From NCBI RefSeq assembly GCF_035594125.1, contig NC_087198.1, positions 1,338,599 to 1,402,598 of the forward strand: a stretch of 64,000 bases of DNA, read 5' to 3'. The position numbers and the translations under genes were made by a program. The stretch is from Scylla paramamosain (taxonomy: Eukaryota; Arthropoda; Malacostraca; Decapoda; Portunidae). This document shows, one piece after another, positions 1 to 12,249 of the stretch. The stretch's first letter is position 1; the number at the start of each line of letters is the position of its first letter. The notes under the pieces are model-generated. The model did no database searches and was not told where the DNA came from. It saw only the letters and a program-made list of their open reading frames with translations.

Positions 1-2587
1 TTTTGCGTTTTTTGCCTTATGGTTCTTGAAAACTATTAATACATTCATTATACAATTTTCTTGTAATATCCTTTTGTTTCCCAATATAGACTGCTTTGCA
101 TTCATTTTTGCGTTTTTTGTAGGTAACAAGCTCAAAAACACTCAACTTTTTTGTAATGTTATTCTATTTTTTCATATTGGTTGGTTTGCATCCGTTTTAG
201 CGTTCTACGCTAAAACTGAAAAGACACGTTTTCAGTAATATTGTTGAAATTGCTGAAAACACCCAAAGACACATTTCTGGTAAAGTCGTGTAATTTCCCC
301 ATATAGGTGGCTTTCCATGCACTTCCGGGTTTCGTACATAACTCCGGAAAAGGCTAAAATCATTTTTTTTATGTTTTTTTCACATAATTTCCCTGAATTT
401 TCTCAGAATTTTGGCATCTCGTTACCTATGAAGATGAATAACAAAAAAAAACTATTTTTTTAATTATTTTTTTCTCTATAAAGAGTGTTATTTGTGGGTT
501 TTAGATTTTTGGCACTTAAGGAACTTAAAAATACTCATAATACAAGATTTTCGTAATGTCCTTTCGTTTCACAAACATAGGGTGCTTTGCATGTATTTAA
601 GCGATTTTATAGGTAACATGATCAAAAACAATCAAAATACATGTTTTTAGTAATGTTATTCTGTTTCTTTATAAAGTTTGTTTTGCATGCGTTTAGCGTT
701 TTGGTATGTAAGGAGTTAAAAAAACACTTAAAGGCAAGTTCTTCGTAAAATTTGGTTTTATTCCAATGTAGTGTGATTGTTCTGCTTTTTAGTGTTTTGT
801 TCCATATAACGCTCAAAAACACTCAAAAGACACTTTTCTGGTAATGTCATTTTTTTCCCCCATAAAGTTAGTTTTGCATGTAATTTGGGATTTTCGTAAC
901 TATGAATGTGAAAAATACTCAAAATACATACATTTGGTAAGGTAGTTCTGTTTTTCAATTAAAAGTGTTATTCATGAGTTTTAGCGTTTTGGTATGTAAG
1001 AAACTTCTCTATATACACGAGTTTTTTGCGTTTTTTGCATTGTGGTTCTTGTGAAACTATAAAACACTCATTATACACGTTTCTCGTAATGTCCTTTGGC
1101 TTCCCAATATAGAGTGCTTTCCATCCATTTGCGCGTTTTTTGTAGGTAAAAAGCTAAAAAACACTTTTTGGTAATGTTATTCTATTTCTTCATATTTTTT
1201 GGTTTGCATCCGTTTTAGCGTTTTTCTACGTAAAACACTAAAAAGACACGTTTTCAGTAATTTTGTTTTGGATTTACATATTGACTGACTTCCATATTAT
1301 TTATCGTTTTAGTGCCTAACATGCTGGAAAACACTGAAAAGACAGGTTTCTGGTACACTCGTTTAACTTCCTTATATAGGTGGCATGCACTTTAGAGTTT
1401 GGAACATAAAAATCCGAAAAAGAGCTATAATTAACTTTTTGGATAATGTTCTTTTTTCCACATAAATTCCTTGAATTTTGGCAGAATTTTGGTATCTTGG
1501 TACCTATGAAAATCAATATAAAAAAAGTTATTTTTTTATTTATTTTTTTTCTCTATAAGGAGTGTTATTTATAGGTTTTAACGTTTTGTTACTTAAGGAA
1601 CTTAAAAACGGTCCTAATACACGTTTCTCGTGATTTCCTTTCATTTCCCAAACATAGGGTTCTTTGCATGTATTTAAGCGTTTTTATAGATAACATGATC
1701 AAAAGGACTTAAAACACATGTTTTTAGTAATGTTATTCTGCTTCTCCATTAAGGAGTTTTTTGCATGCGTTTTGGTTTGTAAGGAGGTCAAAAACACTTC
1801 AAGGCAAGTTCTTGGTTTTATTCCCATGTAATGTTATTGCCCTGTTTTTTTTTTTTTTTATATATATATATAATTTATTGCCTAAAACGCTCAAAAACAC
1901 TCAAAAGACACTTTTGGTAATGTCATTTTTTTTTCCAACATAGATTCGCGTTCTATTTGGGGTTTTGCTAACTAAGAATGTGAAAAAAACTCAAAATACA
2001 CGCATTTGGTAAGGTTGTTCTGTTTCTCAATTAATATTGTTATTCATGAATTTCTGCATATTGGTATCTAAGAAACTTCTTTATATACACGATTTTTTTA
2101 CGTTTTTCTCCTTGTAGTTCTTGTGAACCACAAGTTCTTTTGCTCAAAAATAATAAGACACTCATTATACACGTTTCTCGTAATGTCCTTTTGTTTCCCA
2201 ATAGGGAGTGCTTTGCATCCATTTTCGCGTTTTTTGTAGGTAACAAGCTCAAAAAACACTCAAAATGTACCTTTTTGGTAATGTAATTTTATTTCTTCTT
2301 ATTGGTTGGTTTGCATCCGTTTAAGCGTTTTTCTACGTAAAACACCGAAAAGACACGTTTTCAGTAATTTTGTTTTAGATTCCCATATAGAGTGACGCAT
2401 GTTATTTACCGTTATGGTGCCTAACAATCTGAAAAACACTCATAAGACAGTTTTCAGGCAACGACGTTTAATTTCCTCATATAGGTGGCTTTGCATGCAC
2501 TTTAGGGTTTGGTACATAACAATACGAAAAAAAAGCTAAAATTAACTTTTTTGATAATTGACTCATAGTTTCCTGAAATTTGCCCAA

Positions 2588-2612
2588 ATTTTGCCAAAAA
2601 CATGCAAAATGT
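2588..2612 (+). other. Slot jump gamma2 to the end of delta1
   Basis: CCCAAATTTTGCC is followed by AAAAACATGCAAAATGTATG, then epsilon1. The partner segment near 58,275-58,510 retains the linker, gamma2' and delta1, so ~230 bp were lost here. Confidence 0.8.
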
Positions 2613-4584
2613 ATGTTTTTGGTAATGTTATTCTCTTTCTCCATAAAGTATGTTTTCCATGCGTTTTAGCGTTTTGGTATATAAGGAGCTGAAAACACTT
2701 AAAGGCAAGTTCTTCGTAAAAAAATTATTTTATTGCCATGTAAAGTGATTCCCCTGCTCTTTAGTGCTCTATTCCCTATCACGCTCAAAAACACTCAATA
2801 GACACTTTTCTCGTAATGTAAATTTTTTCCCACATAAAGCTGGTTTCGCATGCAATTTGGGATTTTGGTAACTAAGAATGTGAAAAGCACTCAAAATACA
2901 CGCATTTAGTAAAGTTGTACTGTTTCTCAATTAAGAGTGTTATTCATGAGTTTCAGCATTTTGGTATCTAGCAAACTTCTCCATATACACGAGTTTTTGC
3001 GTTTTTTGCCTTTTGGTTCTTTTGAACTATAAAACATTAATTATACACTTTTCTCGCAATGTCCTTTTGTTTCCCAATATAAAGTGCTTTTTTTTATCAA
3101 TTTTCGCGTTTTTTTATAGGTAACAAGCTCAAAAACACTCAAAATATATCTTTTTGGTAATGTTTTTCTACTTTTTGATATTGGTTGGTTTGCATTCTTT
3201 TTAGCGTCTTTCTGCGTAAAACACTGAGAAGACACGTTTTCAGTAATTTTGTTTTGGTTTGCCATATAGAGTGAGTTCCTTATTATTAATCGTTTTAGTG
3301 CCTAACATGCTGAAAAACACTCAAAACGCAGATTTCTAGTAAGGTCGTTTAATTTCCTCATATAGGAGGCTTTGCATGTACTTTACTGTTTGGTACATAA
3401 CAGTCCGAAAAAAACCTAATATCAACTTTTTTGATAATATTCTCTTATCATATAATTGCCCTAATTTTTCCCAGAATTTTGGCATCTCGGTACCTATGAA
3501 GGTTAATAACAAAAAAAGTCCTTTTATTTATTTTTTTTATTTTTTATTTTTTTTCTAAATAACGAGTGTTACATGTGGGTTTTAGATTTTTATTAGTTAA
3601 GGAACTTAAAACACTCATAATACACGTTTCTCGTAATGTCTTAACGTTTCCCAAACATAATGTTCTTTGTATGTATTTAAGCGTTTTTATAGATAACATT
3701 ATCAAAAACACACAAAATACATCTTTTTGGTAATGTTATTCTGTTTCTCCATAAAGTTTGTTTTCCATGCGTTTTAGCGTTTTGGTATGTGAGGAGCTCA
3801 AAAACACATATTGGCAAGTTCTTGGTAAAAATTGGTTTTATTCCTATGTAATGTGATTGCCCTGCTATTTAGTATTTCATTACCTAACATGCTGAAAAAA
3901 TCAATTAAAACACTCTTCTGGTAATGTCATTTTTTTCCCTCATCAAGCTAGGTTCGCATGCTATTTAGGGAATTGCTAACTAGGAATATGAAAAACACTC
4001 AAAATACATGCATTTGCTAAGGTTGTTCTGTTTCTCAAATAAAATTGTTATTCATGAGTTTCAGCATTTTTGTATCTAAGAAACTTCTTTATATACACGA
4101 GTTTTTGCGTTTTTCTACGTAAAACACTGAGAAGATACATTTTTAGTAATTTGGTTTTGGATTCCCATATAGAGTGAGTTCCTTATTATTTATCGTTTTG
4201 GTGCCTAAGATGCTGAAAAACACTCAAAAGACAGATTTCTGGTAAGGTCGTTTAATTTCCTCATATAGGAGGCTTTGCATGCACTTTAGGGTTTGGTATA
4301 TACCAGTCCGAGAAAAAAAAAAAACTAAAATTAACTTATTTGATAATTTTCTTTTATCATATAATAGCCCGGAATTTCCCCAGAATTTTGGCATCTCGGT
4401 ATCTATGAAGATGATTAACAAAAAAATAAATAAATCCTATTTTTATATTTTTTATTTATTTAGTTTTTCCAAATAAAGAGAGTTATTTATGGGTTTTAGC
4501 TTTTTAATACTTAAGGAACTTAAAAACACTCATAATACATATTTCTCCTAATGTCCCTTCGTTTCCCAAACATAAGGTTCTTTT

Positions 4585-4602
4585 CATGTATTTAAATACA
4601 TG
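4585..4602 (+). repeat. Perfect 18-bp palindrome at a deletion in delta1
   Basis: CATGTATTTAAATACATG. Normal delta1 has CATGTATTT and AAATACATG as inverted arms about 45 bp apart. Here the intervening segment is gone and the arms abut, as expected from slippage across a hairpin base. Confidence 0.9.
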
Positions 4603-4872
4603 TTTTTTGGTAATGTTATTCTTTTTGTCCATAAAAGGTGTTTTGCATGCATTTTAGCGTTTTGGTATGTAATGATCTCAAAAACACCTAAAATCAAGTT
4701 CTTGGTAAAAGTTGGTTTTATTCCCATGTAATATGATTGCCCTGCTTTTTAGTGGTTTATTGCCTAACCCTCTCAAAAACACTCGAAAGACATTTTCTGG
4801 TAATATTATTTTTTTCCCGCATGGAATTTGGGGTTTTGGTAACTAAAAATGTGAAAAACACTCAAAATACAG

Positions 4873-5050
4873 GCATTTAGTAAGGTTGTTCTGTTTTTTA
4901 ATTAAAAGTGTTATTCATGAGCCTCAGTATTTTGGTATGTAAGAAACTTCTCTAATACACACATTTGCTAAGGTAGTTCTGTTTCTCAATTAAAAGTGTT
5001 ATTCATGAGTTTCAGGATTTTGGTATGTAAGAAACTTCTTTATGTACACG
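4873..5050 (+). repeat. Duplicated gamma1 monomer (copy a)
   Basis: Two gamma1 monomers in a row (…TAATACAC then ACATTTGCTAAGG…), followed by gamma1'. Matching tandem gamma1 pairs are at 22,210-22,385, 37,094-37,271, 44,637-44,809 and 60,991-61,160. In each case the alpha2 of the same unit is the shortened form. Confidence 0.85.
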
Positions 5051-8000
5051 AGTTTTTGAGTTTTTTGCCTTGTGGTTCTTGTGAAACTATAAAACACTCA
5101 TTATACACATTTCTTGTAATGCCTTTTCTTTCCTAATATAGAGTGCGTTTCATCCATTTTCGAAATTTTTTGTTGGTAACAAGCTCAAAAACACATAAAA
5201 ATATATCTTTTTGGTAATGTTATTCTATTTCTTCATATTGGTTGGTTTGCATCCGTTTTAGCGTTTTTCTACATAAATCACTGAAAAGACACGTTTTCAG
5301 TAATATTGTTGAAATTGCTGAAAAAAAAACACTCAAAAGACAGGTTTCTCGTAAATTCGAGTAATTTCTCCATATAGGTGGCTTTGCATGCACTTCAGGG
5401 TTTTGAACATAACTCCGGAAAAAAGCTAAGATTATTTTTTTCATAATGATTTTTTTTTACAAAATTTCCCTGCATTTTTCCAGAATTTGGTATCTCGGTA
5501 CCTATGAAGATGAATAACAATTTTTTTTTTCTCTATAAAGTATTATTTGTGAATTTTAGCTTTTTGGTAATTAAGGAACTTAAAAACACTCATAATACAT
5601 GATTTTCGTAATGTCCTTTTCTTATACAAACATGGGTTCTTTACATGTATTTAAGCGTTTTTATAGGTAACATGATCAAAAACACTCAAAATACATATTT
5701 TTGGTAATGTTTCTCCATAAAGGGTGTTTTTACATGCGTTTTAGCGTTTTGGTATGTAAGGAGTTAAAAAAAAAGTTCTTCGTAAAAGTTGGTTTTATTC
5801 CCAAGTAATGTGATTGTTCTGCTTTTTAGTGCTTTGTTGCTTCACGCTTAAAAACACTCAAAAGACATTTTTCTGGTAATGTCATTTTTTTTCCAACATA
5901 AAGCTAGTTTCGCATGTAATTTGGCAATTTCGTAACTATGAATGTGAAAAACTCAAAATACACAATTTGGTAGGGTAGTTCTGTTTCTCGATTAAAAGTG
6001 TTTTTTATGCATTTCATCATTTTTGTATGTAAGAAACTTCTCTATATACACAAGTTTTTGCGTTTATTGCCCTGTGGTTCTTGTTAAACTATAAAACACT
6101 AATTATACACGTTTCTCGTAATGTTCTTTTGTTTCCTAATATAGAGTGTTTTCCATCCATTTTTGCATTTTTTGTAGGTAACAAGCATAAAAACACTCAA
6201 AATGTATCTTTTTGGTAATGTTATTCTATTTCTTCACATTGGTTGGTTTGCATCTGTTTTAGCTTTTTTCTTCGTAAATCTCTGAAAAGACTCGTTTTCA
6301 GTAATTTTGTTCAAATTAATTCTCGTACAGGTTTCTGGTAAAATTGTGTAATTTTCCCATATTGGTGGCTTTGCATGCACCTTAGGAAAAAAGCTAAAAT
6401 TATTTTTTTATATAATTTTTTTTTTCTTTACCTAATTTCCCTGAATTTTGCCAGAATTTTGGCATCTCGGTACCTATGAAGATGAAAAACAAAACAAAAA
6501 AAATTTGTATTCATTTATTTATTTTTTTTCTCTATAAAGTGTGTTATTTGTGTGTTTTAGCTTTTTGGTACTTAAGAAACCTAAAAACTCTCATAATATA
6601 CAATTTTCGAAATATCCTTTCGTTTCACAAACATAAGGTTCTTTGCATGTATTTTAGCGTTTTTATAGCTAACATGATCAAAAATACTTAAAATTCATGC
6701 TTTTGGTAATGTTATTTTGTTTTTCCATAAAGGGTGTTTTGCATGCGTTTTAGCGTTTTGTTATATAAGGAGTTAAAAACACTTAAAGGCATATTTTTAG
6801 TAAAAGTTGGTTTTATTCCCACGTAATGTGATTGTTCTCCTTTTTAGTGCCTTGTTGTATATCACGCTCTGAAACACTCACAAGACACTTTTCTGGTAAT
6901 GTCATTTTTTTTCCCATATAAAACTAATTTCACTTGTAATTTCGGATTTTCGTAACTAAGAATGCGAAAAACACTCAAAATACTCACATTTGGTAAGATA
7001 GTTCTGTTTCTCAATTAAAAGTCTTATTGATGAGTTTCAGCATTTTGGAATATAAGAAACTTCTTTATATACACGAGTTTTTGCGTTTTTTGCCTTGTGG
7101 TTCTTGTGAAATTATAAAACACTCATTATACACGTTTCTTGTAATGTCCTTTTGCTTCCCAATATAGAGTGCTTTCCATCCATTTTCGCGTTTTTTGTAG
7201 GTAACAATTTCAAAAACACTCAAAATATACCTTTTTGGTAATGTTATTCTATTTTTTCATTTTGGTTGGTTTGCATCCGTTTTAGCGTTATTGTACGTAA
7301 AACTCCGAAAAGACACGTTTTCAGTAATTGTGTGTTGGATTCCCATATAGATTGACTTCCTTGGGTTTTATCGTGTTGGTTCCTAACATGCTGAAAAACA
7401 CTCATAAGACAGTTTTTTGGCAAAGAGGTTTAATTTTTCCATATAGGTGGCTTTGCATGCACTTTAGGGGTTTGGTACATAACAGTCCGAAAAAAAAAAG
7501 CTAAATTTAACTTTTTTGATAATGTTCTTATTTCATATAATTTCCTGAACTTTGAACGAATTTTGGCACCTCGTTACCTGTGAATATGAATAAGAATGGA
7601 AAAAAATGTATTTTTTTTATTTCTTTATTTATTTTTTCTCAATAACGAGTGTAATTTGTAGCTTTTAGCTTTTTTTTGTACTTAATGAACTTAAAAACAC
7701 TCATAATACACTTTTCTCGTAATGTCCTTTCGTTCCCAAAAATAGGGTTGTTTGCATGTACTTAAGCGTTTTTATTGGTAACATGATCAAAAACACTCAA
7801 AAAACATGTTTTTGGTAATGTTATTCTGTTTCACAATATAGTGTATTTTGCATGCGTTTTAGTGTTTTGATATATAAGGAGCTCAAAAACACTTATAAGC
7901 AAGTCCTTATTAAAAATTGGTTTTATTCCAATGTAATATCATTGCCCTGCTTTTTAGTGCTTTATTACCTAACACGCTCAAAAACACTCAACAGACATTT

Positions 8001-10178
8001 TTCTGGTAATGTTATTTTTTTCCCACATAAAGCTGGTTTCGCATGGAATTTGGGGTTTTGGTAACTAAGAATGTGAAAAGAACTCAAAATACACACTTTT
8101 AGTAAGATTGTTCTGTTTCTCAATTAAGAGTGTTGTTTATGAGTTTCAGCATTTTGGTATCTAGGAAACTTCTTCATATACACTAGTTTTTGCATTTTTT
8201 GCCTTGTGGTTCTTTTGAACTATTAAACACTCATTATACACTTTTCTGGCAATGTCCTTTTCTTTCCCATTATAGAGTGCTTTACATCAATTTTCGTGTT
8301 TTTTTTATAGGTAACAAGCTCAAAATATACCTTTTTGGTAATGTTTTTCTATTTCTTTATATTGCTTTGTTTGCATCCGTTTTAGCGTTTTTCTATGTAA
8401 AACACTGAGAAGACAAGTTTTCAGTAACTTTTTTTTTTTAATTCCCATATAGAGTGACTTCCTTATTATTTATTGCTGAAGAACACTCAAAAGAGAGATT
8501 TCTGATAAGGTCGTTTAATTTCCTCATATAGGAGGCTTTGCATGCACTTTAGTGTTTGGTACATAAGTCCCCCCCCAAAAAAAGCTAAAATTAACTTTTT
8601 TGATAATATTCTTTTATCATATAATTGCGCTGAATTTTTACCAGAATTTTGGCATCTCGGTACCTATGAAGATAAATAAAAAAAAAAACTATTTTTTTTT
8701 TATTTATTTATTTTTTTTTTCTCAATGAAGAGTGTTATTAATTTTATGGGATTTACCTTTTTGGTACTTAAGGAACTTAAAAACACTCATAATACGCGTT
8801 TCTTGTAATGTCCTTTCGTTTCCCAAACAAAAGGTTCTTTGCATATATTTAAGCGTTTTTATAGATAACATGATCAAAAACACTCAAAATACTAGGTTTT
8901 GGTAATGTTATTCTGTTTCTCCATAAAGTGTGTTTTGCATGCGTTTTAGCAGTTTTGTATATAAGGAGCTCAAAAACAGTTATGGCAAGTTCTTGGTAAA
9001 AAATGATTTTATTCCAATGTAATGTGATTGCCCTGCTTTTGAGTGGTTTATTACCTATCACGCTGAAAAACACGCAAAAGACACTTTTCTGGTAAATTCT
9101 TTTTTTTTCCCCACAAAGCTATTTTCGCATGTAATTTGGGGTTTTTGGTAACTAAGAATTTGAAAAACACTTAAATTCTACGCATTTAGTAAGGTTGTTC
9201 TGTTTCTCAATTAAAAGTGTTATTCATTTTGGTATCTAGGAAATCTCTCCATATACACGAGTTTTTGCGTTGTTTGCTTTGTGGTTCTTTTGAACTATAA
9301 AACACTCATTATACACTCTTCTTGCAATGTCCTCTTGTTTCCCAATATAGAGTGCTTTGCATCAATTTTCGCGTTTTTGTAGGTAAAAAGATCAAAAACA
9401 CTCAAAATATACCTTTTTGGAAACGTTTTACTATTTCTTGATATTGGTTGGTTTGCATCCGTTTTAACGTTTTTCTACGTAAAACACTGAGAAGACACGT
9501 TTTCTGTAACTTTGTTTTGGATTACCATATAGAGTAAGTTTCTTATTATTTATCGTCTCGGTGCCTAACATGCTAATTAACACACAAAACACAGATTTCT
9601 GGTAAGATATTTAAATTTGCTCAATTTATTTAACTTTGCATGCACTTTAGTGTTTGGTACATAAGTCCGAGCAAAAAAAGCTGAAATTAACTTTTTTGAT
9701 AATATTCTTTTATCACATAATTGCCCTGAATTTTCCCAGAATTTTGTCATCTCCGTACCTATGAAAATGAATAAAAAAAAAAAATCATATTTATTTTATT
9801 TTTTTATTATTTATTTTTTAAATGAAGAGTGTTATTTGTGGGTTTTAGCTTTTTGGTACTAAAGGAACTTAAAAAAACATTCATAATACATGTTTCTCGT
9901 AATGTCCTTTCGTTTCCCAAATATAAGGTTCTTTGCATGTATTTAAGCGTTTTTATAAATAACATGATCAAAAACACTGAAAATACATGTATTTGGTAAT
10001 GTTTTTCTGTTTCTCCATAAAATGTATTTTGCATGCGTTTTAGAGTTTTGGTATATAAGGAGCTCAAAAACACTTAAAGGCATGTTCTTGGTAAAATTTG
10101 GTTTTATTCCCATGTAATGTGATTGCCCTGGCTTTTAGTGCTTTATTTTCATAACACGCTCAAAAAATACTAAAAAAA

Positions 10179-10685
10179 CATGCAAAGCCTCCCATATGAG
10201 GAAATTAAAGATCTTACCAGAAATCTGTCTTTTGAGTGTTTTTCAGCTTGTTAGGCACAAAAAAGATAAATAATAAGGAATTCACTCTATGTGGGAATCC
10301 AAAAAAAATTACTGAAAATGTGTCTACGTAGAAAAACGTAGAAAACGTAGAACACGTAGAAAACGTAGAAAAACGTTGAAATTGATGCAAACCAACCAAT
10401 ATCAAGAAGCAGAAAAACATTACCAAAAATGTATATTTTGAGTGTTTTTGAGCTTGTTACCTACAAAAAAAAAAAAAACGCAAAAAATTGATACAAAGCA
10501 CTTTATATTGGGAAACAAAGGGACATTGCGAGAAAAGTGTATAATGAATGTTTTATAGTTCAAAAAAACACAAGGCAAGAAACGCAAAAACTCGTGTATA
10601 TGGAGAAGTTTCCTAGATACCAAAATGCTGAAACTCATGAATAACACTCTTAATTGAGAAACAGAACAACCTTACTAAATGCGTG
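10179..10685 (-). repeat. Inverted satellite block, copy 1
   Basis: About 507 bp of the satellite lie in opposite orientation to the rest of the array. Reading + strand they are the reverse complements of beta2 (partial), alpha2, epsilon2, delta2, gamma1' and gamma1. The left join is alpha1 end to CATGCAAAGCCTCCCATATG. The right join is TAAATGCGTG to TCAAAAACACTAAAAGGC, which is the 3' end of epsilon1. A short tandem of ACGTAGAAAA-like 10-mers (about 10,325-10,375) has expanded inside the epsilon2 part and is absent from the other copies. The same block occurs at 19.4, 39.2 and 63.2 kb with the same joins. Confidence 0.9.
10325..10375 (+). repeat. Short tandem of ACGTAGAAA(A)
   Basis: About five copies of a ~10 bp unit (ACGTAGAAAA with variants ACGTAGAAC) inside inverted copy 1. 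The seed is the CTACGT site that ends the normal epsilon2 monomer. The other three inverted blocks have a single copy at this point or a small deletion, so this is a private expansion. Confidence 0.75.
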
Positions 10686-12106
10686 TCAAAAACACTAAAA
10701 GGCAAGTCCTTCGTAAAAGTTAGTTTTATTTCCATGTAATGTGATTGCTCTGCTTTTTAGTGCTTTATTGCCTAACAGTCTCAAAAACACTCAAAGTCAC
10801 TTTTTTGGTAATGTCATTTTCCCATATAAAGCTAGTTTCGCATGGAATTTGGGATTCTGGTAACTAAGAATGTAAAAAAAAAAACACTCAAAATACACGC
10901 ATTCAGTAAGGTTGCTCTGTTTCTTGATTAAGAAAGTTATTCATGAGTTTCAGGATTTTGGTATCTTGGAAACTTTTCCACACATACGAGTTTTTGCGTT
11001 TTTTGCCTTGTGATTCTGGTGAAACTATAAAACACTCATTATACACGTTTTTCGTTATGTCCTTTTTTTTCCTAATATACAGTGCTTTCCATCCATTTTT
11101 GTGTGTTTTTTTTTTTTATGTAACAAGATCAAAAACACACAAAATATACTTTTCTGGTAATATTATTCTATTTTTTTTTCATATTGGTTGGTTTGCATCC
11201 GTTTTAGCGTGTTTCTACGTAAATCTTTTAAAAGACACGTTTTCAATAATTTTGTTTTGGATTTCCATATAGAGTGACTTTCATATTATCTATCGTTTTG
11301 GTACCTAACATGCGAAAAAAAAACACTCAAAAGACAGGTTTCTTGTAAAGTCGTTAAATTTTCCGAAATAGGTGGCTTTGCATACACTTTATGGTTTGGT
11401 ACATAACTCCGAAAAAAGGTAAAATTATCTTTTTCGATAATGTTCTTTTTTCCACATAATTTCCCTGAATTTTGACAGAATTTTGGTATCTTGGTACCTA
11501 TGAACATCAATAACAAAAAAATAAAAATGCTATTTTTTTTTCTCTATAAAGAGTGTTATTTGTAGGTTTTAACGTTTTGGTACTTAAGGAACTTAAAAAC
11601 ATTCATAATACACATTTCTCGTAATGTCCTTTCGTTTCCCAAATATAGGGATCTTTGCATGTATTTAAGTGTTTTTATAGGTAACATGATAAAAAAACAC
11701 TCAAAAACACTTGTTTTCAGATAATGTTATTCTGCTTCTCCATAAAGGAGTCTTTTGCATGCGTTTTAGCGATTTGTTATGTAAGGAGCTGAAAAACACT
11801 TCAAGGCAAGTTCTTGGTAAAAGTTGGTTTTATTCCAATGTAATATAATTGCCCTGCTTTTTAGTGCTTTATTGCCTAACACGTTCAAAAACACTCAAAA
11901 GACACTTCTGGTAATGTCAGTTTTTTTTCACACATAAAGCTAGTTTCGCATGTTATTTGGGGTTTTGCTAAGAATGTGAAAAAACACTCAAAATACACGC
12001 ATTTGGTAATGTTGTTCTGTTTCTCAATTAAGATTGTTATTCATGAGTTTCAGCAATTTGGTATCTAAGAAACTTCTTTATATACACGAGTTTTTGCGTT
12101 TTTTGC

Positions 12107-12130
12107 CTTGTGGTTCTTGTGAACCACAAG
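12107..12130 (+). repeat. Perfect 10-bp stem hairpin in gamma1'
   Basis: CTTGTGGTTC, loop TTGT, GAACCACAAG. In ordinary gamma1' the text after CTTGTGGTTCTTGTGAA is ACTATAAAACACTC. Here ~22 extra bases beginning with the inverted arm are inserted before AATAATAAGACACTC. Related copies start near 2,111, 15,135, 25,296, 28,988, 40,687 and 57,815, some with stem mismatches. Confidence 0.9.
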
Positions 12131-12216
12131 TTTTTTGCCGGAAAATAATAAGACACTCATTATACACGTTTCTCGTAATGTACTTTTCTTTCCCAATAGG
12201 ATTGTTCGCGAAAATT

Positions 12217-12249
12217 CGCGAAAATGGATGCTTTACATCCATTTTCGCG
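12217..12249 (+). repeat. Perfect 14-bp stem hairpin in delta2
   Basis: CGCGAAAATGGATG, loop CTTTA, CATCCATTTTCGCG. Normal delta2 has only the right arm. The left arm, plus a second TTCGCGAAAA just upstream (about 12,205), is extra sequence found only in this unit. Confidence 0.92.

Larger units (their letters stand above)
1..10178 (+). repeat. Satellite HOR array, block 1
   Basis: Tandem array of the ~95 bp monomer organised in ~1.0-1.1 kb higher-order units. The window opens inside gamma1'. Units can be followed by the start of delta1 (TTTCTCGTAATGTCC then CCAAACATAGGG), near 547, 1,623, 3,627, 4,541, 5,602, 6,603, 7,713, 8,799 and 9,892. One unit lacks delta1 because of a junction near 2,594. 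The A/T linker of each unit follows a CCTATGAAGATGAATAAC-like string, for example near 427, 3,495, 7,580 and 9,765. The 5'-most ~4.4 kb closely resembles 55.7-60.4 kb. Local oddities are a palindromic deletion at 4,585, a duplicated gamma1 at 4,873-5,050 and a C9 run near 8,570. No gene is seen; all ORFs are short and follow the monomer pattern. Confidence 0.9.

Noticed and set aside
8568..8580. C9 run within AT-rich sequence
   Set aside because: It sits in the homopolymer-prone CCGAAAAAA stretch of beta2. A private slip or sequencing error is the simplest reading.
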